A stretch of DNA of 56,880 nucleotides, taken from positions 1 to 56,880 of IMG/VR virus record IMGVR_UViG_3300032285_002671; one strand, written 5' to 3'. Below are positions 17,232-24,068 of the stretch, piece by piece. A program made the translations under genes and the position numbers. Under the pieces are notes generated by a model, which did not search any database, was not told the origin of the DNA, and was given only the letters and a program-made list of their open reading frames with translations. Position 1 is the stretch's first letter; the number at the start of each line of letters is the position of its first letter. The stretch is from a virus.

Positions 17232-18149
17232 CTACCAATACCCGCTAAATGATGTTTTAAATCCTAATAATTTAGCATATCTAGGTAAACGACATGACCA
17301 GTAACGAGCAGTTGTTCTATCTTTAGCTTGTGAACATCTCATTCTTTTTGCAAAAGCTTGACGAGCTTTAGGATTATTTAATTTAGCACGTAATCCGCCT
17401 CCGGCCATACCAAAAGAAACTTTCTTAATTCCTCCACCAGGTTTACGAACGTAAACATAGAATTTTTTAGACCCACCCCTATGTGGTTTTCCTAATGGTG
17501 GGTGTTTTTTATCTTTACCAGCTTCAGATATAGGTTCGTCTGCTATTTCTTCTTCGTCTTTAGCAAGAGCAGCGTCGTCATCATCTTCTAGGATCAAATC
17601 CAAAGGCACAACCTTTCCTTCGTATATACTAAATTTACCTAAATCTGTTTCAGTGATTAACTTTTTATCATCTCCGTACACGTTTAGTTTACCTTCGTTA
17701 TATAATGTACGAGCATCTTCCCATAAATCCAAAAATGCTTCAGAACCATATCTAAAAGTATTTTCCGTTAGTTGAATACCTTTACTAACATGGTATTTTA
17801 TATGTTGACTAAGCGCTAGTTCATTATGAGATTCACGTAAAAGTTCTGTGTTTAACGTTGGAGCTTTAGCAGAGCAACTGCCTCCACATCCACACCCACA
17901 ATCGTGTTTTATACCGCGTAATTTTAGTATTTCTTTAACTAAGGATTTAATTTTATTTTCAGAGATATCATCATATCTCTCGTCGGCATCCATGTTAAAT
18001 AAAAGATATTCTATCTCTTGTCTATCACTAGGTGTTAAGTTGTACTCCATAACGTATTCATTAACTAATCTAGTTCTATCACTAGAATCGTATGAATCCA
18101 TTTGATTTAATTTAGCGTATATTTCTTGCGCTATATCTTGTAAAGTCAT
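17232..18149 (-). CDS. Probable virion-packaged protein with Cys-rich segment and conserved basic C-terminus
   Basis: A 305-residue protein. Residues about 1-75 are helical and acidic, then DCGCGCGGSC (about 81-90) is a striking Cys/Gly cluster. The middle is helical with an acidic run (EDDDDAALAKDEEEIADE). The C-terminal 85 residues are basic (KKFYVYVRKPGGGIKKVSFG, later RYWSCRLPRYAKLLG), a domain I associate with structural proteins of T4-like aquatic phages. An AATATTTATA late-type box lies 12 bases upstream. Capsid interior location is inferred. Confidence 0.75.
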   Translation of the reverse strand: MTLQDIAQEIYAKLNQMDSYDSSDRTRLVNEYVMEYNLTPSDRQEIEYLLFNMDADERYDDISENKIKSLVKEILKLRGIKHDCGCGCGGSCSAKAPTLNTELLRESHNELALSQHIKYHVSKGIQLTENTFRYGSEAFLDLWEDARTLYNEGKLNVYGDDKKLITETDLGKFSIYEGKVVPLDLILEDDDDAALAKDEEEIADEPISEAGKDKKHPPLGKPHRGGSKKFYVYVRKPGGGIKKVSFGMAGGGLRAKLNNPKARQAFAKRMRCSQAKDRTTARYWSCRLPRYAKLLGFKTSFSGYW

Positions 18150-18160
18150 AAGTATATATG

Positions 18161-18177
18161 TTTATTTATAAATATTA
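18161..18177 (-). promoter_or_regulatory. Late-promoter-like box
   Basis: On the minus strand TAATATTTATAAATAAA, containing TATAAATA as in T4 late promoters, lies 12 bases upstream of the start of the gene at 17232-18149. Related AATATTTATA boxes occur before the genes at 18175, 41169 and 45386. No TTTG-N20 element is present here. Confidence 0.5.
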
Positions 18178-19146
18178 GAAAGATGGTATTTCTGGTAATA
18201 ATTTCTTAAAATTATTATTGAAATAATCATCGAAAGGTTTAATATTATTAGTTCCTTCACCTCGGCTATTATAAAAGTTAAACATAACTTCCATCATAGT
18301 AGGATACATTTCTCCAACATTAATACCGTTTGCGATTTTTGATGTTACTAAATAAATAGCATATCCTGTACCCCATTTAGAATCTTTTATTTCTTCACCG
18401 TCTTGTTTAGCCCAATCGTAATACGATGACCCATGAACTTTAACTATAATAACATATAATCCAGGTTTTGTAGTACCTGTTCCTGTTTTACCTAATGTAG
18501 TTGATGTATCAGTGTATTGACTTAAATCAGCTTTAGTATATGGTTGTAATCTTTGAGCTATCTCTGGAGTTAATTTAACTTTCTTAACAACCTCAATTGG
18601 AGTAATACCATTAGATCCATAAGCAAACGAATCTGGGTAATTTTGTCCATATACCGCTCCGTAGTTTTTATCACTATTTGAATAATCATGGTATAAAACT
18701 CTACTAGCAGTTCCGCGGCCTCCCGATTGATTACCAGCCCAAACATAAATTTTATCTTTAGAACTAACTGGGCTATCAAATGCTTTTCTACCTTGTGTGT
18801 TTAAAATACTTGGTTTTATTATATAACGAGCATCTCTAGTTAAGTTATACGATTCTTCTTTATTACAAGATACTAAACCGGTAATAGCAATAGTACATGC
18901 TATTATAACCTTATTCTTAAGATCTTCTTCCATGGGTGGCTTTGAAAACTCACCATTACGAAGTGTAACGATTCTGGTTTTACCCGTCTTTTCATCAGTT
19001 ATTTCAACATCCACCGTATCCTCCTCCGTATCTACACCTATGTCTTTTAGCGCGCTTTTTACTTTATCGGTAAGAGGTGCGTTTTGTTCCTCGCGAACAT
19101 TGTCAAGTTCTTCTTTAATAATTTTTTTTAACTGTAATTGTTTCAT
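18175..19146 (-). CDS. Putative capsid-targeted precursor with an embedded lipoprotein signal
   Basis: A 323-residue protein. Residues 1-20 (MKQLQLKKIIKEELDNVREE) look like a scaffold or capsid-targeting helix. At residue 72 a methionine begins MEEDLKNKVIIACTIAITGL followed by VSC, a textbook lipoprotein signal with a lipobox Cys at about 94. The remainder is a folded beta-rich domain (KIYVWAGNQSGGRG; GLYVIIVKVHGSSYYDW) of unknown family. Either the protein is processed in the prohead to expose a signal, or an internal start gives a second, secreted product of about 252 residues. Confidence 0.72.
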   Translation of the reverse strand: MKQLQLKKIIKEELDNVREEQNAPLTDKVKSALKDIGVDTEEDTVDVEITDEKTGKTRIVTLRNGEFSKPPMEEDLKNKVIIACTIAITGLVSCNKEESYNLTRDARYIIKPSILNTQGRKAFDSPVSSKDKIYVWAGNQSGGRGTASRVLYHDYSNSDKNYGAVYGQNYPDSFAYGSNGITPIEVVKKVKLTPEIAQRLQPYTKADLSQYTDTSTTLGKTGTGTTKPGLYVIIVKVHGSSYYDWAKQDGEEIKDSKWGTGYAIYLVTSKIANGINVGEMYPTMMEVMFNFYNSRGEGTNNIKPFDDYFNNNFKKLLPEIPSF

Positions 19147-19160
19147 TTGTTATTACTAAT

Positions 19161-19180
19161 GTTTACGTATAAATATTACT
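19161..19180 (-). promoter_or_regulatory. Late-promoter-like box
   Basis: On the minus strand GTAATATTTATACGTAAAC, 15 bases upstream of the start of the gene at 18175-19146. It shares the AATATTTATA core with the box at 18161. Confidence 0.45.
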
Positions 19181-19478
19181 GAATATACTATTAATGTATA
19201 TACTTTTGTCGACGTAGAAAAGTTATACTTTCTTACTTTTTGAATCTGTGTGGGTTTTATCCAAAAATGGCATTTTGGAATTTCGCTTGTATATTTGTAT
19301 ATACGGCTCGTGCCGGGTTTATCGTATTCGATGTGAGGGTCGGTCCAATTCATGCATACGTACCCCCTACGCGTGTATGGATATCAGCGCGCGTGTGCGA
19401 TACATACGCATATATACCGTATGTATATATACATGATGGCGTCCCGCGAGCGTACACCTCCAGTGCTTACCACCAACC
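19181..19478. other. Noncoding island of unusual base composition
   Basis: About 300 bases without a convincing gene. Base composition changes from AT-rich to mixed, with many CG and TAC/GTA steps, for example the alternating purine-pyrimidine run around 19386-19432 (GCGCGCGTGTGCG, then CATATATACCG and GTATGTATATATACATG). Two plus-strand frames cross it but lack protein-like composition. It separates the structural/packaged-protein block from the small-gene block and ends against a strong terminator. A replication origin, a structured RNA or foreign DNA are possibilities. Confidence 0.6.
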
Positions 19479-19510
19479 AAAAAAGGGCCGGGGCAACTAG
19501 GCCCCGACCC
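19479..19510 (-). terminator. Very strong intrinsic terminator
   Basis: On the minus strand GGGTCGGGGC-CTAGTT-GCCCCGGCCC (10 bp with one mismatch) is followed by TTTTTTGG. It ends the transcription unit of the small genes at 19762-19537 and protects the noncoding island from read-through. Confidence 0.9.
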
Positions 19511-19536
19511 TACCAATTAAACAAATAAACAATATT

Positions 19537-19608
19537 TTATTTGACGCGTGACTTTTTAATCGATTTAATTGCTCCCGTTAACGTTTTTGGTCTTGTTGCT
19601 TTCGCCAT
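19537..19608 (-). CDS. Tiny basic peptide (23 residues)
   Basis: The frame MAKATRPKTLTGAIKSIKKS (plus RVK) starts inside the 3' end of the gene at 19565 in another frame and stops 27 bases before the strong terminator. It resembles in size and basic character the 20-residue ORF at 24303. It may be a nucleic-acid-binding peptide, but its short length makes it uncertain. Confidence 0.4.
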   Translation of the reverse strand: MAKATRPKTLTGAIKSIKKSRVK

Positions 19609-19762
19609 CGTCTAATCTAATTATATAAAGTGTTAATAATCCAAATAAGCTGAACATTGTTAATCCAAATAACTGATGCTCGTCGCTTGTAATAATAATC
19701 AATAATGCTGCTTTCAATAAAAATAATAAAATAATCAAAAACACTAATTTAATTATACTCAT
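19565..19762 (-). CDS. Small two-span membrane protein
   Basis: A 65-residue protein with two hydrophobic segments (MSIIKLVFLIILLFLLKAAL and LTMFSLFGLLTLYIIRL) and a soluble Asn/Lys/Asp-rich tail. It has its own promoter module. Function unknown; membrane depolarisation or host-membrane modification early in infection are possible. Confidence 0.7.
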   Translation of the reverse strand: MSIIKLVFLIILLFLLKAALLIIITSDEHQLFGLTMFSLFGLLTLYIIRLDDGESNKTKNVNGSN

Positions 19763-19783
19763 AATATTTAAAATTTTATAATA

Positions 19784-19815
19784 TAATAATATGGTGAATT
19801 AATTATTACTCCAAA
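19784..19815 (-). promoter_or_regulatory. Bacteroidota-type promoter module
   Basis: TTTG (19815-19812), 20 bases, TATTATTA (19791-19784) on the minus strand, 21 bases before the membrane protein start. TTTGGAG overlaps the 3' flank of the gene at 19816. Confidence 0.75.
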
Positions 19816-20085
19816 TCAATCATTTAATAATTTAATTTTCTCTAATGTGTCATCGACTTCCTGCTCAGTTAACCAACCCAATACATCCTCAGTGATTGGT
19901 GTGCTATAACAAATAATCCAATCCTCAGCGGTACCTTTAATTACTGCTAATTCCCATAAGTTTTCTTTACCACCATATGAGAAATCATGTTGTACAATTG
20001 ACGCCCCATACCCATTTGGATAAAATGCTAAATACTGAATACCGGTGTGGTGAACTGTTTTGCTTGGTAAGTTTTTAAATGACAT
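19816..20085 (-). CDS. Small protein of unknown function
   Basis: An 89-residue soluble protein with a beta-rich first half (GIQYLAFYPNGYGASIVQHD) and a helical acidic tail (TEQEVDDTLEKIKLL). The composition is that of a small early phage protein that binds a host or phage enzyme. No family recognised. Confidence 0.78.
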   Translation of the reverse strand: MSFKNLPSKTVHHTGIQYLAFYPNGYGASIVQHDFSYGGKENLWELAVIKGTAEDWIICYSTPITEDVLGWLTEQEVDDTLEKIKLLND

Positions 20086-20120
20086 AATTTGTTTATTTAT
20101 TAATTGTTAAATTTATAATA

Positions 20121-20152
20121 TAAATATAAGATGAAATATAATATACTCCAAA
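20121..20152 (-). promoter_or_regulatory. Bacteroidota-type promoter module
   Basis: TTTG (20152-20149), 20 bases, TATATTTA (20128-20121) on the minus strand, upstream of the gene at 19816-20085. Confidence 0.78.
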
Positions 20153-20181
20153 TCAGTCATTAAATTATTTTAAGTGTAATG

Positions 20182-20210
20182 GTAACGGAGGCTCTTCATA
20201 CCCCCGTTAC
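20182..20210 (-). terminator. Terminator-like hairpin
   Basis: On the minus strand GTAACGG pairs with CCGTTAC around a 15-base loop, in the gap after the gene at 20232. The T-run after it is weak, so it may instead be an RNA-stabilising or processing hairpin. Confidence 0.55.
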
Positions 20211-20231
20211 TCATATAACACCAACCCAATT

Positions 20232-20468
20232 TTAATTTATAGTAATAAACAATTCGTTTTCAATTGTGTTCATAAAATCCCTAATTTTAATATCATCATC
20301 ACCACTAAAATCATCCTCATATGGATCTTTACCTGTTATTTCTCCTAAGCAATCCATCCATTCTTCTTCACCGGTAATGATTTCATTGTCATTATTTTCT
20401 AAATAATCTGCATCAATACCATTACGTGATAAGATGTCTAATACTTGTTCTTTAGTGAATTGTTTCAT
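20232..20468 (-). CDS. Small acidic protein of unknown function
   Basis: A 78-residue very acidic protein. It begins with a helical EQVLDILSRNGIDADYL segment resembling a small UBA- or SAP-like helix pair, followed by Asp/Glu-rich loops (GKDPYEDDFSGDDDIKIRD). DNA-mimic proteins have such composition, but nothing specific supports that. Confidence 0.75.
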   Translation of the reverse strand: MKQFTKEQVLDILSRNGIDADYLENNDNEIITGEEEWMDCLGEITGKDPYEDDFSGDDDIKIRDFMNTIENELFITIN

Positions 20469-20511
20469 GTGTTTTTTATTTATTTATTTATTTTTAAAAA
20501 ATTATTTAATA

Positions 20512-20543
20512 TAATAATATAATGAAATATTAATTACTCCAAA
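20512..20543 (-). promoter_or_regulatory. Bacteroidota-type promoter module
   Basis: TTTG (20543-20540), 20 bases, TATTATTA (20519-20512) on the minus strand, upstream of the gene at 20232-20468. Spacer flanked by AATGA/TCATT. Confidence 0.75.
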
Positions 20544-20549
20544 TCATTC

Positions 20550-20741
20550 TTAATAATTATCTTCTTCACCATTTAAAAATGATATATCAAAATCATCTAA
20601 TTTACCGTCAAATATATCTGTCAGTTTATGTATAAGAGCTTCACCTGACATTCCATCATCGTGAAAATTATCAATATACATTCCAACTAATTCTAGTTTT
20701 CTTGTGTTGTCAAATTCTTTTGTTTCAATAAAATCTACCAT
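20550..20741 (-). CDS. Small acidic protein of unknown function
   Basis: A 63-residue acidic helical protein (LVGMYIDNFHDDGMSGEALI; FDGKLDDFDISFL). It stands alone between two promoter modules. No motif recognised. Confidence 0.72.
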   Translation of the reverse strand: MVDFIETKEFDNTRKLELVGMYIDNFHDDGMSGEALIHKLTDIFDGKLDDFDISFLNGEEDNY

Positions 20742-20779
20742 AATGTTTATTTATTTATTTTTTGTAAAAATTTATAATA

Positions 20780-20811
20780 TAAATATAAGATGAATTTTTT
20801 AATACTCCAAA
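20780..20811 (-). promoter_or_regulatory. Bacteroidota-type promoter module
   Basis: TTTG (20811-20808), 20 bases, TATATTTA (20787-20780) on the minus strand, upstream of the gene at 20550-20741. Flanking arms AAGAT/ATCTT. Confidence 0.78.
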
Positions 20812-20855
20812 TCTTACTTTATTTATTTATTTTTTGTATATATTTTTGTATATGT

Positions 20856-20968
20856 GAGTCAGGTGTGGGTGTGTTCAGTTTTTTCCTACCCGACACTCTT
20901 ACCATTTAACACCCACGGTATGTTTGTCCTATACTATTGGTATATTAAATAACATCCACACCCGACAC
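20856..20968 (-). ncRNA. Candidate structured noncoding RNA
   Basis: Between the genes at 20550 and 21011 lie about 180 bases with no minus-strand frame. On the minus strand GTCGGGTGTGG (20966-20956) can pair with CCACACCTGAC (20868-20858) over 11 positions with one G-U, enclosing about 87 bases. It is GC-richer than its neighbours. It could be an sRNA, an untranslated leader or a terminator-like structure. Confidence 0.45.
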
Positions 20969-21010
20969 ACACGTTTTAAACACATTGTGTATTATACTTG
21001 TCCCACGTTA

Positions 21011-21196
21011 TTACCCTGCACATTCCACATAATAATAATCAGTACACGCGTCCATCCAATTCATATTATATTCGTCTTTACATGCGTTTGCTTCATCCAG
21101 TGTTAAATTTTTAAATACTATTTCTGAACTAACACCCACACCACGTACATATTCTTTTGTGAATTTACGTACCACATTATATTTTACATTTTCCAT
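21011..21196 (-). CDS. Small protein of unknown function
   Basis: A 61-residue protein with EIVFKNLTLDEANACKDEYN (25-44), a common phage pattern of strand then helix, and a C-terminal VECAG. It is one base downstream of the gene at 21198, so the two form a short operon. Confidence 0.72.
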   Translation of the reverse strand: MENVKYNVVRKFTKEYVRGVGVSSEIVFKNLTLDEANACKDEYNMNWMDACTDYYYVECAG

Positions 21197-21197
21197 A

Positions 21198-21440
21198 TTA
21201 TCTTCCCATTTTATATTTTAAATCAAACATGGGTGTAAATATCACCGGTTCTTCTATTTTCTTTTTCTCCGTCGTCTTTATCTCCGGTCTCTTTCTATCT
21301 AATAATTCCATAAACCTAAGATGTTCTCTACGTGCTTCTAATTCCTCTTTGTACTCACGTTCTGCTTGAATCATTACTCTTCTAAACATACTTAATGTTT
21401 GATCTTGTACCGTAGCACGATCTTTACCTTTTTTACCCAT
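21198..21440 (-). CDS. Small basic helical protein
   Basis: An 80-residue highly charged protein with one long helix (MIQAEREYKEELEARREHLR) and a Lys/Glu linker. Such proteins often bind nucleic acid or RNA polymerase, but no domain is recognised. First gene of a two-gene unit behind its own promoter module. Confidence 0.72.
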   Translation of the reverse strand: MGKKGKDRATVQDQTLSMFRRVMIQAEREYKEELEARREHLRFMELLDRKRPEIKTTEKKKIEEPVIFTPMFDLKYKMGR

Positions 21441-21477
21441 AATGTTTATTATTTATTTAATTGTTAAATTTATAATA

Positions 21478-21509
21478 TAATAATATAATGAATTATTTAA
21501 TTCGCCTAA
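21478..21509 (-). promoter_or_regulatory. Bacteroidota-type promoter module (TTAG)
   Basis: TTAG (21509-21506), 20 bases, TATTATTA (21485-21478) on the minus strand, upstream of the gene at 21198. AATGAA/TTCATT arms flank it. Confidence 0.7.
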
Positions 21510-21530
21510 TCTTTCATTTTTAATTAAAAT

Positions 21531-21553
21531 GGGGGAGCAACTCACACTCCCCC
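21531..21553 (-). terminator. Intrinsic terminator-like hairpin
   Basis: GGGGGAG and CTCCCCC form a 7-bp stem around a 9-base loop, followed on the minus strand by ATTTTAATT. It lies just upstream of a promoter module and insulates the gene at 21650 from those downstream. Confidence 0.75.
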
Positions 21554-21649
21554 ACTAACCATCAACCCCCGTTACCCAATATTCTTTTTAACCAATTGAT
21601 CAATGATACTTTGTATATCAAAGGAGTAATATTAATTACTCCAAATCAA

Positions 21650-21940
21650 TCAATTTGTTTCTTTATTATAAAATTTAAAACGTATTCCTGGGAAATCTGT
21701 TCTTTCCATTTTTGTTGTAACTTGTTTAAACTTAAACCCTTTAGACTCCATACTCGCTATTACTCTTTTAGTATTTTGTTCCGAGATCATTTTACCCCAA
21801 TCTCGATATCCTTTTGCGAATTTTACACTTACAACATTGTCTTTACGTGGGTCTGAGAATACTACTGAGTATTTAAATTTACCCTTAGTAACTTCATTTA
21901 ATGATTTCTTAAGTTCGGTGGTTACGGCTACTTTTTTCAT
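21650..21940 (-). CDS. Small basic protein of unknown function
   Basis: A 96-residue basic alpha/beta protein (KKVAVTTELKKSLNEVTKGK; FKYSVVFSDPRKDNVVSVKF). The repeated strand-helix pattern could be a small nucleic-acid-binding fold. A degenerate copy of the GGAGTAAT...ATTACTCC dyad follows its stop, but with no good -7 box. Confidence 0.75.
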   Translation of the reverse strand: MKKVAVTTELKKSLNEVTKGKFKYSVVFSDPRKDNVVSVKFAKGYRDWGKMISEQNTKRVIASMESKGFKFKQVTTKMERTDFPGIRFKFYNKETN

Positions 21941-21972
21941 ATTTATTTTATTTATTTATTAAATTTATAATA

Positions 21973-22004
21973 TAATAATATAATGAATTATTATATACTC
22001 CAAA
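21973..22004 (-). promoter_or_regulatory. Bacteroidota-type promoter module
   Basis: TTTG (22004-22001), 20 bases, TATTATTA (21980-21973) on the minus strand, upstream of the gene at 21650. Flanked by an 8-bp dyad ATAATGAA/TTCATTAT. Confidence 0.78.
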
Positions 22005-22017
22005 TCTTTCATTATAA

Positions 22018-22284
22018 TTACCAATCACCCCATTGTCCACCACGATAATATTCAAGAGCGTCACTCTCATCAAATACGAACCACATTCTCATTGGACCAT
22101 CTGCCCATTCTGCACTTTTCTCAAAAGATGTTTCAGCATCAATAATATCTTGAACACTATTAATAGTAGTAGAACTTTGACTTGAACACCTATCGCAATC
22201 TGTACTTGAATAATTAACCCACACTGGTAAATTTTTCTTAATACGTTTAACGGCTTCGTTTCGTGTCTTAAAATAATAATTCAT
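22018..22284 (-). CDS. Small protein with CxxC motif
   Basis: An 88-residue protein. TDCDRCSSQSSTTIN (28-42) contains a C-x2-C and the C-terminus is Trp/Tyr-rich (MRMWFVFDESDALEYYRGGQ). A single CxxC is not enough for a zinc site unless it dimerises. Function unknown. Confidence 0.75.
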   Translation of the reverse strand: MNYYFKTRNEAVKRIKKNLPVWVNYSSTDCDRCSSQSSTTINSVQDIIDAETSFEKSAEWADGPMRMWFVFDESDALEYYRGGQWGDW

Positions 22285-22305
22285 ATATTTATTAAATTTA
22301 TAATA

Positions 22306-22337
22306 TAATAATAAAATGAATTATTTATTACTCCAAA
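22306..22337 (-). promoter_or_regulatory. Bacteroidota-type promoter module
   Basis: TTTG (22337-22334), 20 bases, TATTATTA (22313-22306) on the minus strand, upstream of the gene at 22018. The -33 box lies inside the last codons of the gene at 22321, encoding its I-W-S-N-K end. Confidence 0.78.
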
Positions 22338-22698
22338 TCGTTCTTAAATGAAATTTTAAATTTTCATCATTTTGGTCCTCAAGTCTAATGAAATAATTCA
22401 TATGACCATATAAAGTAACCATCAAATGACTTATACTATTACATAAACAACATAGATTCCAATTATGTTCATTTGTAAATTCCATACTATCATTTTGGAA
22501 ACCATATTCATTTCTAGCTATTATTAATGCTAATTCATTAATAAGGTTACCATCTTCTATTTCATACCCAAATTGTTCACTATCAAATACTTCATATTCA
22601 GTTAGTAATTTAGGTATAATACTTTTATAGTATTTAAAATTACATTCATCTAATACTTGTTTAAGTAATTTTGAGTTAATCTCTAACACATTATCCAT
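22321..22698 (-). CDS. Protein of unknown function
   Basis: A 125-residue helical acidic protein with LCCLCNSISHLM (81-92) near the centre. The last five codons are part of the next gene's promoter module, so the C-terminus is constrained by DNA function. No family recognised. Confidence 0.78.
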   Translation of the reverse strand: MDNVLEINSKLLKQVLDECNFKYYKSIIPKLLTEYEVFDSEQFGYEIEDGNLINELALIIARNEYGFQNDSMEFTNEHNWNLCCLCNSISHLMVTLYGHMNYFIRLEDQNDENLKFHLRTIWSNK

Positions 22699-22719
22699 AT
22701 TATTTATTAATTTATAATA

Positions 22720-22751
22720 TAATAATAAGGTGATTATTTTAAATCACCAAA
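22720..22751 (-). promoter_or_regulatory. Bacteroidota-type promoter module
   Basis: TTTG (22751-22748), 20 bases, TATTATTA (22727-22720) on the minus strand, upstream of the gene at 22321. The spacer dyad here is GGTGATT/AATCACC, different from the common GGAGTAAT version but still paired. Confidence 0.78.
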
Positions 22752-22949
22752 TCTTTCATTATAAATTTTATTACATTCTGGGCATCCACACTCTGTTAGT
22801 TCTTCAATTCTAGCCCAATTAGTGGATAGTGCTGGTGTACCACATAAATTACCTTTACCACTCTCATAAATGTGGGCTGTATTACCCCACACATTACCTT
22901 TATTACCAAAAATTGAGAATTCAGGTTTTAAATCTTTAACTGCTACCAT
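22734..22949 (-). CDS. Small putative zinc-binding protein
   Basis: A 71-residue protein. NLCGTPALSTNWARIEELTE (35-54) followed by CGCPECN gives a C...C-x-C-x2-C set typical of a small zinc-knuckle family found in phages and plasmids. It ends in FGDLK, encoded by the promoter module. Role unknown. Confidence 0.75.
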   Translation of the reverse strand: MVAVKDLKPEFSIFGNKGNVWGNTAHIYESGKGNLCGTPALSTNWARIEELTECGCPECNKIYNERFGDLK

Positions 22950-22974
22950 ATATTTATTAATTAATTTTATAATA

Positions 22975-23006
22975 TAATAATAAAATGAAATTATAATTAC
23001 GCCAAA
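22975..23006 (-). promoter_or_regulatory. Bacteroidota-type promoter module
   Basis: TTTG (23006-23003), 20 bases, TATTATTA (22982-22975) on the minus strand, upstream of the gene at 22734. The gene at 22997 ends inside it (I-D-L-A stop). Confidence 0.76.
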
Positions 23007-23368
23007 TCAATCAATATTTTTTCTGGTCCATCATAATGTTTCACACTTAATTTTATTTTATTACCAATTACATCAATAGTGTAAATATAATCTTCACCTT
23101 GGTTGGATACACTTTCTATATCACATATATAAACGTCTCCAACATCTTGTTTTAATTTGGCTATTGCTGTAGCGAAAACACACCCAGCACCATTAAAATA
23201 TTCTCCTAATTTTGGGGAACCAGATATACCATTCCCTACTCTACCATTTGAGATAATGGATTTTAAATCATCACCTAAACCACCTTTAATGTAACCGTCA
23301 TAATGTTTGTACATTGCGCCGATTGCTTTACCATTTTCTTTAAAAATTACGGATGCTCTTGTAGCCAT
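22997..23368 (-). CDS. Conserved small phage protein of unknown function
   Basis: A 123-residue protein. The opening RASVIFKENGKAIGAMYKHY with DGYIKGGLGDDL resembles a small family widespread in phages and mobile elements that begins with a strand-rich domain and the YKHxDGYxxG motif. Function of the family is unknown to me. The C-terminus YTIDVIGNKIKLSVKH is beta-structured. Confidence 0.78.
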   Translation of the reverse strand: MATRASVIFKENGKAIGAMYKHYDGYIKGGLGDDLKSIISNGRVGNGISGSPKLGEYFNGAGCVFATAIAKLKQDVGDVYICDIESVSNQGEDYIYTIDVIGNKIKLSVKHYDGPEKILIDLA

Positions 23369-23402
23369 ATGTTTATTTTATTTATTTATTAATTTTATAA
23401 TA

Positions 23403-23434
23403 TAATAATAAGGAGTAATTTTAATTACTCCAAA
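23403..23434 (-). promoter_or_regulatory. Bacteroidota-type promoter module with perfect spacer dyad
   Basis: TTTG (23434-23431), 20 bases, TATTATTA (23410-23403) on the minus strand, upstream of the gene at 22997. The spacer holds a perfect 8-bp inverted repeat GGAGTAAT-TAAA-ATTACTCC. Confidence 0.8.
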
Positions 23435-23755
23435 TCAATCGTTATATGTTATAATTAATTTCATAACATCTTGAGTAAAGATATCTTTTAATTGATCATC
23501 AATTCTAGCATTTAGATCAATACCTAACTCCATATGATATTCTCTACATTTACCCCACTCTTTATAACCATTTATTTCTACTCCCATATATTTTATACCA
23601 TAAAGATCTATCCAATCATATTCATATTCTTCATCTTCAGTACGGTGAGTAATTTGTACTTCACAAATGGCTTCTATTAATGAGCCGATTTCAACTTTAA
23701 CTTCTACTGAAATTAATTGAATTTTACTTTTAATTTTAAAACGGTGTTGTACCAT
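23435..23755 (-). CDS. Small protein of unknown function
   Basis: A 106-residue alpha/beta protein with basic start (MVQHRFKIKSKIQLISVEVK) and an acidic, aromatic centre (HRTEDEEYEYDWIDLYGIKY). Ends with a helix containing IFTQDVMKLIITYND. No motif recognised. Confidence 0.75.
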   Translation of the reverse strand: MVQHRFKIKSKIQLISVEVKVEIGSLIEAICEVQITHRTEDEEYEYDWIDLYGIKYMGVEINGYKEWGKCREYHMELGIDLNARIDDQLKDIFTQDVMKLIITYND

Positions 23756-23796
23756 ATGTTTATTTTTTATTTATTAATTATTAAAATTTTATAATA

Positions 23797-23828
23797 TAAT
23801 AATATAATGAATTATTAATTACTCCAAA
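23797..23828 (-). promoter_or_regulatory. Bacteroidota-type promoter module
   Basis: TTTG (23828-23825), 20 bases, TATTATTA (23804-23797) on the minus strand, upstream of the gene at 23435. Flanking dyad AATGAAT/ATTCATT. Confidence 0.76.
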
Positions 23829-23839
23829 TCATTCATTTA

Positions 23840-24067
23840 TTAACTTAATACTAATACTTCTTTAGTATCTTCGTCTTCATCATTATCACCAATATCTATA
23901 ATTTTATCAGTTTGATGATAACCACTATACTTAGTTAATTCATAACCAATATTACTAATATCTCTAGCTAAAACGCTTCCCCAATAATCTTTAGATGGGT
24001 AACTAAATTTTACTTCAGTTTCAGGATCAAATCCTGATAATTCTTCAATTAACTCCTTTACTGTCAT
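23840..24067 (-). CDS. Conserved small phage protein of unknown function
   Basis: A 75-residue protein starting MTVKELIEELSGFDPETEVK, the hallmark start of a very common small phage/prophage protein family, followed by an acidic C-terminus. No biochemical role is known to me. It is transcribed just after the 55-residue gene at 24069, with a 1-base gap. Confidence 0.8.
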   Translation of the reverse strand: MTVKELIEELSGFDPETEVKFSYPSKDYWGSVLARDISNIGYELTKYSGYHQTDKIIDIGDNDEDEDTKEVLVLS

Positions 24068-24068
24068 A

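Noticed and set aside
19240-19500. Plus-strand frames (86 and 62 residues) in the noncoding island
   Set aside because: They reflect the alternating TAC/GTA repeats, have no leader, no similarity I recognise and would be the only plus-strand genes; better explained as noncoding.
21614-21645. Possible 39th promoter module
   Set aside because: TTTG and the dyad GGAGTAAT/ATTACTCC are present but the -7 position reads TTGATATA, which does not match the TAnnnTTA pattern; counted as a degenerate copy only.
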